NCBI RefSeq assembly: GCF_030687835.1
Contig: NZ_CP117449.1
Coordinates: 806,001-870,000, forward strand
Reading direction: 5' to 3'
Origin: Pseudomonas hefeiensis
GTDB lineage: Bacteria > Pseudomonadota > Gammaproteobacteria > Pseudomonadales > Pseudomonadaceae
DNA length: 64,000 nt
Below the pieces are notes generated by a model. It ran no database searches, had not been told where the DNA came from, and saw nothing but the letters and a program-made list of their open reading frames with translations. The position numbers and the translations under genes are program-made. Each line of letters opens with the position of its first letter. Position 1 is the first letter of the stretch. Below, piece by piece: positions 1-8,827 of this stretch.

Positions 1-781
1 CTTGAAGTTGCCGCAGCCGGGCCAGCGGGTCCTGGCGGTAGAACGCCTTGAGCTGTTCATAGACCCGCGGGTACGCCTGGTGCAGCAGGTCTGGGGCGCT
101 GAAGAAGTATTCGCTGGTGACGGCGAAGAATTCTGCCGGATTCTCCGCTGCGTAGGGATCGATGACGGTTTCTGCGTCCGGATCCTGGTCCAATTGGCGG
201 TTGAGGTCATCGAAAGCCTGTTGCATGGCCTCGGCCCAGTCTTTGACCCGCATGTCGGCATGCAGCGGCGGCAGGCCATTGGCGTCGCCGTTGAGCATGT
301 CGAGTTTGTGCGCCAGTTCGTGGATCACCAGGTTGTAGCCGTCCCAGCCGCCGCTGGCCAGCACGCCGTCCCAGGCCAGGATGATCGGGCCTTGGGGCCA
401 GGCTTCGCCGCTGTGTTCGCCGTCCCATTCGTGCTCGATGCCGCTGGCGTCGCGGTAGCGCTGGGGGCTGAGGAAGTCGTCGGGGTAGAGCACGATTTCG
501 TGAAAGCCCTGGTACCAGTTCAGTTCGCCCAGGTGCATCAACGGCAATTGGGCCTGGGCGGCGAGCAGCAGGCGTTGTTCCTGATGCAGTTCGACGCCGG
601 GCAGAGCGCTCAGGTGTTTGTCATGCAGGAACAGCACGCAGGCTTCGCGCAGCCATTGGTCCTCGGTGGCGTTGATGCCGTCGAGAAAGCTCAGCTGGTG
701 GCGCACCCGCTGCCAGGTTTCCTCGCTGACGGGATGTTTGGCGAGGGTGCGTTGCCGGCGCCAACCGCTCAGGGACCACAT
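1..781 (-). CDS. mtfA: MtfA-type zinc metallopeptidase (M90 family), 3' end cut by window
   Basis: The minus-strand frame opens with ATG at 781 and runs off the left edge, giving about 260 residues, close to the family's full length. A zinc-protease motif HELAH is visible at residues 154-158 (bases 322-308), followed by a conserved KLDMLNG stretch and a downstream acidic helix containing SEYFF. MtfA proteins are cytosolic peptidases; the E. coli member binds the glucose repressor Mlc and so affects PTS gene control. Mlc itself is not visible here, so the role in Pseudomonas is inferred only from family. The start lies just beyond the stop of the DedA gene (788), so the two are probably co-transcribed. 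The long open frame on the other strand is an antisense shadow. Confidence 0.93.
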   Translation of the reverse strand, partial: MWSLSGWRRQRTLAKHPVSEETWQRVRHQLSFLDGINATEDQWLREACVLFLHDKHLSALPGVELHQEQRLLLAAQAQLPLMHLGELNWYQGFHEIVLYPDDFLSPQRYRDASGIEHEWDGEHSGEAWPQGPIILAWDGVLASGGWDGYNLVIHELAHKLDMLNGDANGLPPLHADMRVKDWAEAMQQAFDDLNRQLDQDPDAETVIDPYAAENPAEFFAVTSEYFFSAPDLLHQAYPRVYEQLKAFYRQDPLARLRQLQ

Positions 782-787
782 GGGCGA

Positions 788-1444
788 TCAGCGCGGGTGA
801 GCTTTCGAGGCGCTGGCGGCCAGGCGGCTGCGGATTACGCCGATGACCATCGGCACCAGCGACAGCAGGATGATGCCCAGCACCAGCAGCGACAGGTTCT
901 GCTTGATAAATGGCACATTGCCGAAGAAGAACCCGAGGCTGACCAGGCCGCCGACCCACAGGATGGTGCCCAGGACGCTGAAGGCGAAAAAGCGCGGGTA
1001 AGGCATTTTTGCCACGCCAGCGACGAAGGGCGCGAAGGTGCGCAGGATCGGCAGGAAGCGCGCCAGGGTCACGGTTTTGCCGCCGTGCTTGTCGTAGAAG
1101 TCGTGGGTTTGTTGCAGGTAGTCGCGGCGGAAGATTTTCGAGTTCGGGTTGCTGAACAGCCGTTCGCCTGCGGTGCGGCCGATGATGTAGTTGGTGCTGT
1201 CGCCGAGGATCGCCGCCAGCATCAGCAGGCCGCCGAGCAGCACCGGGTCCATGCCGCCGCCGGCGGCTACCGCGCCGGCGATGAACAGCAGCGAGTCGCC
1301 CGGCAGGAAGGGCATCACCACCAGGCCGGTTTCGCAGAAGATCACCAGGAACAGGATGGCGTAGATCCACGGCCCGTAGTTGGTCACCAGCAGGTCGAGG
1401 TACACGTCGAGATGCAGAATGAGGTCGAGGGGGTTGAAATCCAT
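788..1444 (-). CDS. DedA family membrane protein
   Basis: A 218-residue integral membrane protein with the DedA (SNARE-associated/VTT) signature: an early FLPGDSLL motif, a G-D-x-x-x-Y segment (GDSTNYIIGR) and the conserved arginine-rich block RFLPILRTFAPFVAG near the middle, followed by C-terminal membrane helices. DedA proteins sit in the inner membrane and are linked to undecaprenyl-phosphate or phospholipid flipping, proton-motive-force maintenance and resistance to cationic peptides; the substrate of this one cannot be read from sequence. ATG at 1444 was preferred over a GTG nine bases upstream because it matches the usual N-terminus (MDFNPLDLIL). It lies just upstream of mtfA. Confidence 0.92.
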   Translation of the reverse strand: MDFNPLDLILHLDVYLDLLVTNYGPWIYAILFLVIFCETGLVVMPFLPGDSLLFIAGAVAAGGGMDPVLLGGLLMLAAILGDSTNYIIGRTAGERLFSNPNSKIFRRDYLQQTHDFYDKHGGKTVTLARFLPILRTFAPFVAGVAKMPYPRFFAFSVLGTILWVGGLVSLGFFFGNVPFIKQNLSLLVLGIILLSLVPMVIGVIRSRLAASASKAHPR

Positions 1445-1624
1445 GCAAAGCACCTGTGGTCGCGGCCTGACTGGGTTGGGCCTGTGGGTCGGGCTTCGAG
1501 TAAGGCTACAGCGCGTGTAGCTTTTTCTTACAAGCCGGGAAGAGCGGCATTATACGAGGTCGAGGGAGGCGTGCGTGGTGAGTTTGTAGCGGGGGATGTC
1601 GGTGGCGTGTGGCTGGGTGAAACA

Positions 1625-1866
1625 CCCTGTGGGAGCAAAGCTTGCTCGCGAAGATGGTGGCACATTCAACATTGATGCTGGCTGCTCCACCGCTATCGTG
1701 AGCAAGCTTTGCTCCCACAGGTCTGACGGGTGTATGAGCGGGAGAATCAGGCTGGCTGTTAGGCCGCCTTCGCGAGCAAGCCCGCTCCCACAATGGGAAC
1801 GGGGTACGACTGGGAGAGCCAGGCCGGCTGTCAGGCCGTCTCGCGAGCAAGCTTTGCTCCCACAGA
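1625..1866. repeat. REP/REPIN cluster (GTGGGAGC...TTGCTCGCGA family)
   Basis: At least four REP units lie here: one in forward sense at about 1629-1652 and three in inverted sense at about 1697-1720, 1767-1792 and 1842-1864. Units combine the half-site GTGGGAGC with TTGCTCGCGA or their complements. Opposed pairs form the REPIN arrangement mobilised by RAYT transposases in P. fluorescens relatives; no RAYT gene is in this window. Small frames through the repeats encode nothing recognisable. With the adjacent long repeat it fills the 769-base gap between the DedA gene and the acetyltransferase. Confidence 0.9.
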
Positions 1867-1888
1867 TCTAACGGATGTACGACTGGGA

Positions 1889-2191
1889 GAGCCAGGTCGG
1901 CCGTTAGGCCGCCTCGCGGTGGACGTTGATCTCGGCGCCCCGTTAACCACGCTGGCCGAACGCAGGCTTTGCGGAGTGGGCATCCCGGCATGGATGCCGG
2001 GATAGCCGCGCTGGGCCATGGATGGCCCTTCGCGGCGGGCCCACGGAGCAATGCCGGAGTGAGGGCATGCCGAGCCTAAGCGAGGCACCAAGTGGTGGGG
2101 CAGGAGCGTTTTGCTTACTTTTGCGCTTCTCAAAAGTGAGCCGCCGTCAGGGCGGAACCCTAAGCCGCCGTTACCGCAGCAATGGATATGT
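1889..2191 (+). repeat. Long intergenic repeat, copy A (~0.3 kb)
   Basis: A structured non-coding repeat that recurs in inverted sense at 32306-32611 and in direct sense at 35198-35461. Shared landmarks, in order, are a CCCCGTTAA block, a palindrome around CCCGGCAT/ATGCCGGG, a GGGCCATGGATGGCCC palindrome, a CTAAGCGAGG block and a stem made from CTTTTG/CAAAAG near the far end. Open frames through it differ between copies and show no protein-like conservation, so it is treated as an intergenic element. The end with CCCCGTTAA faces the REP cluster, as it does in the other two copies. Confidence 0.85.
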
Positions 2192-2213
2192 CCCCGATCA
2201 TTGCTCTAGCGGC

Positions 2214-2675
2214 TCAGATCCCCTCGCTGATCGGCAACACGTAGTTCTTGAACTCGGTGTCTTCCTTGAACCCAATCGACTCGTAGGTCTTCTGCGCCAC
2301 GTCGTTGTTGCTGCTGGTGGAGACGCGCATGCGTACGGCGTTGGTTTCCTTGGCCATTTTTTTTGCGGTGCGGATCAGGTTGTCGGCCACCAGTTGGCGG
2401 CGGGCGTCTTCGGCGACGTAGATGTCGTTGAGGATCCACACGCGCTTGAGCGACAGTGACGAGAAGCTCGGGTAGAGCTGGCAGAAGCCCAGCAACCGGC
2501 TGTCATCGTCATCGGGTAACGCCAGGTAGATCACCGATTCCTTGCGGCGCAGGCGTTTTTCGAGGAAGGCTCGGGACGAATCCGGGTAGGGCAGCGAGCC
2601 ATAGAATTCCCGGTATTTGACGAACAATGGGGTCAGCAGGTCCAGGTGTTCCAGGGTCGCTTGGATAATCCGCAT
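2214..2675 (-). CDS. GNAT family N-acetyltransferase
   Basis: A 153-residue single-domain protein with GNAT layout: beta strands ending in LGFCQLYPSF, the core strand RVWILNDIYV, an acetyl-CoA loop region (EDARRQLVADNL) in place of the usual Q-x-x-G-x-G/A, and the C-terminal segment NDVAQKTYESIGF typical of the family. GNATs transfer the acetyl group of acetyl-CoA to an amine; the substrate is unknown here. The pyrophosphate loop lacks the common glycines, so cofactor binding may be atypical. ATG at 2675 with GAGA upstream was chosen over a TTG at 2693. It is transcribed convergently toward the repeat-rich gap and has no obvious operon partner. Confidence 0.85.
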   Translation of the reverse strand: MRIIQATLEHLDLLTPLFVKYREFYGSLPYPDSSRAFLEKRLRRKESVIYLALPDDDDSRLLGFCQLYPSFSSLSLKRVWILNDIYVAEDARRQLVADNLIRTAKKMAKETNAVRMRVSTSSNNDVAQKTYESIGFKEDTEFKNYVLPISEGI

Positions 2676-2781
2676 AGTAGGTCTCGTCTGCAAAGGTCGA
2701 CAGATACTCGGACAGCAACGGCGTTCTGCCGTGCTTCGATGCTGCCTGAAAGCGGATCAAAAACGCAATGTTGTAAACGGA

Positions 2782-3606
2782 TCAGCTTCGGGGCGGCATC
2801 AGTAGGAAATTACCTTTCATATCGGCGGCGTTTTCCGAGTCTAAAGTTTGGACCTGGGCGTCGTCCTTCAGATTGACCCCCGAGAGCTGTCTGCGGCAGG
2901 CCTCGCGCATCAGGTAGATCAGGCGATGGGCGGCCATGCCGTAGCTCAAACCTTCGAGCCGGACGTTGGAAATGCAGTTGCGATACGCATCGGTCAGGCC
3001 GACCTTGGGGTTGTAGGTGAAATACAAACCCAGGCTGTCGGGGGAACTGAGGCCGGGGCGTTCGCCGATCAGGATTACCGACATTTTTGCGCCGAGCCGC
3101 TGCGCCACCTCATCGGCCACCGCGACGCGGCCCTGTTCCACCAGAATCACCGGCGAGGTTGACCAACCATCAGCGGCGGTCTGTTCTTCCAGCCGCGCCA
3201 GGAACGGCAGCGTATGCCGATGCACCGCCAGCGCCGACAGGCCGTCGGCCACCACGATGGCCAGGTCTGCGCCGCCGGGATTGGCCGCGACGTGGTCCTG
3301 CAGGATCTGCACGGAGGCTTCATCGAGCCGCCGACCCAGGTCCGGGCGTTGCAGGTAGCTGTTGCGGTCGCTGGCGGCGCTGTGCAGCAGCAGGCTTTCG
3401 CGGCCGCGTTCAGTCAGTTGCGCGCGAATGCCTTCATGGTCGAAGGCCAGGTGCACGGCGTCCCGAGCCTGGGCGTGGGCGTACTGGAAGTCCAGTTGCG
3501 CCTGGGTTGGCAGGCTGGTGCCGGTGCGGCCCAGGGCGATGCGCGCCGGGGTGAGGGTGCGCAGATTCAGCCAAGGGTTTTGTGGATCTACAGGTTTTTT
3601 ATCCAT
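2782..3606 (-). CDS. eutC: Ethanolamine ammonia-lyase small subunit
   Basis: 274 residues matching EutC, which with EutB forms the adenosylcobalamin-dependent lyase that splits ethanolamine into acetaldehyde and ammonia. Recognisable family segments are [13 protein letters not shown] near the N-terminus, IVVADGLSA and [20 protein letters not shown] in the core, and the C-terminal [11 protein letters not shown]. It ends the permease-eutB-eutC row, 27 bases after eutB. Two in-frame ATGs (3621 and 3606) are possible; 3606 has a GAGAG eight bases upstream. No carboxysome-like shell genes are present, so this is the simple cytosolic pathway, as in other pseudomonads. Confidence 0.96.
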   Translation of the reverse strand: MDKKPVDPQNPWLNLRTLTPARIALGRTGTSLPTQAQLDFQYAHAQARDAVHLAFDHEGIRAQLTERGRESLLLHSAASDRNSYLQRPDLGRRLDEASVQILQDHVAANPGGADLAIVVADGLSALAVHRHTLPFLARLEEQTAADGWSTSPVILVEQGRVAVADEVAQRLGAKMSVILIGERPGLSSPDSLGLYFTYNPKVGLTDAYRNCISNVRLEGLSYGMAAHRLIYLMREACRRQLSGVNLKDDAQVQTLDSENAADMKGNFLLMPPRS

Positions 3607-3633
3607 GGGCAGTTCTCTCATCCCAAATGCGGC

Positions 3634-5028
3634 TTATCCCAAATGAGCTAATGCGTGACGAAACGCCGGTGGCAGGTTGTCGCCGAACCGCACCCGGCCA
3701 TCGGCCTGGGTGAAGATGCCCATGTTCGCCAGCCAGGTCTCGAATTCCGGCGCCGGCTTCAGGCCCAGGGTCTGGCGGGCATAGAGGGCGTCGTGGAACG
3801 AGGTGGTCTGGTAGTTGAGCATGATGTCGTCGGAGCCGGGGATGCCCATGATGAAGTTGATCCCGGCCACGGCCAGCAGGGTCAGCAGGGTGTCCATGTC
3901 GTCCTGGTCGGCTTCGGCGTGGTTGGTGTAGCAGATGTCGCAACCCATCGGCACGCCCAGCAACTTGCCGCAGAAGTGATCTTCCAGGCCGGCGCGGATG
4001 ATCTGTTTGCCGTTGTACAGGTATTCCGGGCCGATAAACCCTACGACGGTATTCACCAGAAACGGGTTGAAATGCCGTGCCACGGCGTAGGCCCGGGTTT
4101 CGCAGGTCTGTTGATCGACGCCGTGGTGGGCGTTGGCTGACAGGGCGCTGCCCTGGCCGGTTTCGAAATACATCAGGTTGTTGCCCAAAGTACCGCGATT
4201 CAGGCTCAGCCCGGCCTCGTAGCCTTCCTGCAAGACGTTCAGGTTGATGCCGAAACTGGCGTTGGCCGCTTCGGTGCCGGCAATGGACTGGAACACCAGG
4301 TCCAGGGGCACGCCACGGTTCGCCGCTTCAATGGAGGTGGTGACGTGGGTCAGCACGCAGCCTTGGGTCGGGATGTCGTAGCGCTGGATGATGGCGTCGA
4401 GCATTTCCAGCATGGCGCAGATCGACGCTGTGCTGTCGGTGGCCGGGTTGATGCCGATCATGGCGTCGCCGTTGCCGAAGAGCAGGCCGTCGAGAATGCT
4501 CGCGGCGATCCCGGCGGGTTCGTCGGTGGGGTGGTTGGGTTGCAGGCGGGTGGACAGGCGCCCGCGCAGGCCGAGGGTGCCGCGAAATTTCGTCACCACG
4601 CGGATTTTCTGCGCCACCAGCACCAGATCCTGCACGCGCATGATCTTCGACACGGCGGCGACCATTTCCGGGGTCAGGCCCGGGGCCAGCGCCCGCAGGC
4701 TGTGTTCGTCGGCCGCGTCGCTGAGCAGCCAGTCGCGAAAACCGCCGACCGTAAGATGGCTGACGGCGGCGAAGGCCTGTTTATCGTGGGTGTCGACGAT
4801 CAGCCGGGTGACTTCGTCGTCCTCGTAAGGAATCAGCATTTCTTGCAGGAAATGGCTGAGGGGCAGGTCGGCCAAGGCCATTTGCGCCGCCACTCGTTCA
4901 CCATCGTTGAGCGCCGCGACCTCGGCCAGAAAATCCCCGGAACGCGCCGGGCTGGCCTTGGCCATCAAGTCTTTGAGGCTGTCGAAGCGGTAGGTCTGGG
5001 CGCCGACCGTGTGTGCAAAACTGGCCAT
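3634..5028 (-). CDS. eutB: Ethanolamine ammonia-lyase large subunit
   Basis: 464 residues, the normal EutB length. This is the catalytic TIM-barrel subunit that binds adenosylcobalamin and ethanolamine. Family hallmarks include the N-terminal YRFDSLKDLMAKASP, the RLQPNHPTD segment, the barrel segment GINPATDS and the acidic active-site region ALSANAHHGVDQQT. The start at 5028 follows a good GGAG ribosome-binding site. It lies 57 bases after the permease and 27 before eutC on the same strand. The enzyme needs B12; no cobalamin riboswitch was recognised upstream. Confidence 0.97.
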   Translation of the reverse strand: MASFAHTVGAQTYRFDSLKDLMAKASPARSGDFLAEVAALNDGERVAAQMALADLPLSHFLQEMLIPYEDDEVTRLIVDTHDKQAFAAVSHLTVGGFRDWLLSDAADEHSLRALAPGLTPEMVAAVSKIMRVQDLVLVAQKIRVVTKFRGTLGLRGRLSTRLQPNHPTDEPAGIAASILDGLLFGNGDAMIGINPATDSTASICAMLEMLDAIIQRYDIPTQGCVLTHVTTSIEAANRGVPLDLVFQSIAGTEAANASFGINLNVLQEGYEAGLSLNRGTLGNNLMYFETGQGSALSANAHHGVDQQTCETRAYAVARHFNPFLVNTVVGFIGPEYLYNGKQIIRAGLEDHFCGKLLGVPMGCDICYTNHAEADQDDMDTLLTLLAVAGINFIMGIPGSDDIMLNYQTTSFHDALYARQTLGLKPAPEFETWLANMGIFTQADGRVRFGDNLPPAFRHALAHLG

Positions 5029-5085
5029 ACAGGTTCTCCGTGACGGCGCCGCTGGGCGGCGCCGTGGTTTTCGGCGTTTTACAAC

Positions 5086-6534
5086 TTAGTGCAAGGCTTC
5101 TTCAGCTTTCTGAATGGCCGCGAATTCTTCTTCGGGCGTGCCTGCTACCAAGTGGTGCCGACTGTAGAACGCGAAGTAAGCAATTAACACTCCATAGATG
5201 ATCGCGGCGCCGATGACCACCCGCGGATCCACCAGAAAGCCCGCCACCACGGCGATGCACGCCAGCACCAGGGCCACGCCCGAGGTGAAGATGCCGCCCG
5301 GTGTGCGGTATGGCCGGTCCATTTTGGGGCGACGGATGCGCAGGGTGATGTGCGCGGCCATCATCAGCACGTAGGAGATGGTGGCGCCGAACACCGCCAC
5401 CAGAATCAGCAGATCGCCCTGGCCGGTCAGGGACAGCCCGAAACCGATGATACCGGGGATGATCAGCGCCAAGACCGGTGCTTTGCTTTTATTGGTTTCG
5501 GAGAGCTTGCGTGGCAGGTAACCGGCGCGAGACAACGCGAAGATCTGCCGCGAGTAGGCGTAGATGATCGAGAAGAAGCTGGCGATCAGGCCCGCCAGGC
5601 CCACAAGGTTGACGAAGTTGCCCATCCAGGTCGAGCCGCCGTAGGCCTTGGCCAGGGCTTCCACCAGCGGGTTGCCCGAAGCCATCAGCGCATTGGAACC
5701 CGCGCCGCCTGGGCCGATCACCAGAATCAGCAGGGCGAACGCCACCAGCACCAGCATGGCGCCGATCAGGCCGCGTGGCAGGTCGCGCTTGGGGTTCTTG
5801 GTTTCTTCAGCCGCCAGCGGTACACCTTCTACGGCCAGGAAAAACCAGATGGCATACGGAATGGCCGCCCACACGCCGACATAGCCGAACGGCAGGAATG
5901 GGCTGGCGCCCGTGGCCGCCGTGACCGGGATGTCCAGCAGGTTGGCGACGTCGAAATGCGGCACCATTGCCACCAGAAACACGCCCAGTGCCAGGGCGGC
6001 GACGGCGGTGATGATGAACATCAGTTTGAGCGCTTCACCCACGCCGAATATGTGGATGGCGATGAAGATGATGTAGAACGCCAGGTAGATCATCCAGCCG
6101 CCAATGCCAAATAGCGATTGGCAATACGCGCCGATGAACACCGCAATCGCCGCTGGGGCGATGGCGTACTCGATCAGGATCGCCGTGCCCGTGAGAAACC
6201 CGCCCCAGGGCCCGAATGCGCTACGGGCAAAGCCATAGCCGCCGCCGGCGGTAGGAATCATCGAGGACAGCTCGGCCAGGGAAAAGCACATGCACAGGTA
6301 CATCGCGGCCATCAGCAGTGTGGCGAGGAACATCCCGCCCCAACCGCCCTGGGCCAGGCCGAAGTTCCAGCCGGCGTAGTCCCCGGAAATGACATACGCC
6401 ACCCCCAGGCCCACCAGCAGGACCCAGCCCGCCGCGCCTTTTTTCAGTTCACGTTGTTGGAAATATTCGGAGCCGACTTTTTCGAAGTCGACTGAGGACG
6501 TTGCCGGTTGCGGGTTTGCATGATCGCTTGGCAT
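5086..6534 (-). CDS. eat: Ethanolamine permease (APC superfamily)
   Basis: 482 residues, about twelve hydrophobic segments, with the APC amino-acid/amine transporter fold: the first helix carries GLGVAYVISGDYAGW, followed by the LSSMIPTAGGGYGFA motif and a cytoplasmic loop EETKNPKRDLPRG. This sequence type matches the ethanolamine permeases found next to eutBC in pseudomonads. It imports ethanolamine for the lyase encoded immediately downstream. It is separated from the upstream exaC by 266 bases holding REP repeats, so it may have its own promoter, although no clear -24/-12 site was found directly upstream. Confidence 0.93.
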   Translation of the reverse strand: MPSDHANPQPATSSVDFEKVGSEYFQQRELKKGAAGWVLLVGLGVAYVISGDYAGWNFGLAQGGWGGMFLATLLMAAMYLCMCFSLAELSSMIPTAGGGYGFARSAFGPWGGFLTGTAILIEYAIAPAAIAVFIGAYCQSLFGIGGWMIYLAFYIIFIAIHIFGVGEALKLMFIITAVAALALGVFLVAMVPHFDVANLLDIPVTAATGASPFLPFGYVGVWAAIPYAIWFFLAVEGVPLAAEETKNPKRDLPRGLIGAMLVLVAFALLILVIGPGGAGSNALMASGNPLVEALAKAYGGSTWMGNFVNLVGLAGLIASFFSIIYAYSRQIFALSRAGYLPRKLSETNKSKAPVLALIIPGIIGFGLSLTGQGDLLILVAVFGATISYVLMMAAHITLRIRRPKMDRPYRTPGGIFTSGVALVLACIAVVAGFLVDPRVVIGAAIIYGVLIAYFAFYSRHHLVAGTPEEEFAAIQKAEEALH

Positions 6535-6593
6535 AAGGGTTTACCTGTTTTTATTGTTTTTTGTCCAACCTGATCGCCGATTTAGCGCAGTCC

Positions 6594-6765
6594 CCTGTGG
6601 GAGCGGGCTTGCTCGCGAAGGCGGCGGCACCTTGAGCAACTGTGTGACTGACACACCGCTTTCGCGAGCAGGCTCGCTCCCACAGGGGGAAGTGGGCCAG
6701 CCAAAACTGGAGCGCCATCCACAAATCCTGTGTGGGAGCGAGCCTGCTCGCGAAAGCTATCTAAA
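6594..6765. repeat. REPIN plus a solitary REP
   Basis: A forward unit at about 6597-6620 and an inverted unit at about 6661-6685 form a REPIN around a short spacer; a third forward unit lies at about 6731-6758. They occupy most of the gap between exaC and the ethanolamine permease and could act as an mRNA-stabilising or attenuating structure between the two. Confidence 0.88.
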
Positions 6766-6800
6766 GGGCGAAGCAGAACCACCTGCCTCGCCCCAATGCC

Positions 6801-8321
<1,521 letters not shown>

Positions 8322-8388
8322 GATGAGTTCTCCTTGGCTTTTGTGCTTATAAGGGAGCCGCGCCAATAAGCGCTGGTATTAAGCCTAG

Positions 8389-8404
8389 AGCAAAGGTTGG
8401 GCCA
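8389..8404 (-). promoter_or_regulatory. Sigma-54 (-24/-12) promoter of exaC
   Basis: On the minus strand the sequence TGGCCC-N5-TTGCT places the invariant GG (8403-8402) and GC (8391-8390) exactly ten bases apart, as required by RpoN. It sits about 70 bases upstream of the exaC start and faces it. The divergent neighbour encodes a sigma-54 activator, which fits. Confidence 0.85.
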
Positions 8405-8494
8405 TCGCCTCGCAGGGCCCGTAAATCAAGACTTTAGGAGGAGTTCGTCGGACAAACGGATGCCGTGCGTGACGATACCGATACAGCGGGTGTG

Positions 8495-8524
8495 ACAGTT
8501 TGTGCCAGATGCGAGACAGTCTGT
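8495..8524. promoter_or_regulatory. Paired palindromic sites, candidate activator (UAS) binding sites
   Basis: Two near-palindromes, ACAGTTTGT (8495-8503) and ACAGTCTGT (8516-8524), have centres 21 bases apart, i.e. two helical turns, and lie roughly 105-135 bases upstream of the exaC -12 element. This is the usual position for enhancer sites of sigma-54 activators. Assignment to the divergently encoded activator is inference. Confidence 0.55.
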
Positions 8525-8605
8525 GACTGACAGGTCGCGCCAGCATTGCAAAGGTGGGTGGGCTGGAGGATGCTGGGCCTCACCAGTTGGCCTGCCCAGC
8601 AAAGT

Positions 8606-8771
8606 TGTGGCGAGGGGATTTATCTGTGGCGAGGGGATTTATCCCCGCTGGGCTGCGAAGCAGCCCCCAAAGCAGCCCCCAAGGCAGCCAACTCGATCAA
8701 TCTGATACACCGCATGCTTAGGTTTCAGGGCTGCTTCGCAGCCCTGCGGGGATAAATCCCCTCGCCACAGG
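8606..8771. repeat. Second REPIN family (GGCGAGGGGATTTATCCCC type)
   Basis: Two forward units (about 8606-8623 and 8626-8663) and one inverted unit (about 8736-8771) surround imperfect copies of GCTGCGAAGCAGC. The same family recurs at 13288-13452, 50302-50430 and 54009-54040. It fills the part of the exaC/activator gap nearest the activator gene and its last unit lies about 55 bases from that start codon. Confidence 0.88.
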
Positions 8772-8827
8772 TTAAATGTTAAACAGTTGCTCCAGTGAGG
8801 CAGGTCCTTCGGGGAGAATAATAAGAA

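Noticed and set aside
2..1675. A long plus-strand open frame opposite mtfA and the DedA gene
   Set aside because: It is antisense to two well-recognised genes, is composed of His/Gln/Val-rich sequence typical of reversed GC-rich codons, and crosses REP repeats.
5029..5085. Possible cobalamin riboswitch or shell-protein genes for a eut microcompartment
   Set aside because: The gap is 57 bases and no BMC-domain gene is present; this is the simple permease-eutBC-exaC pathway.
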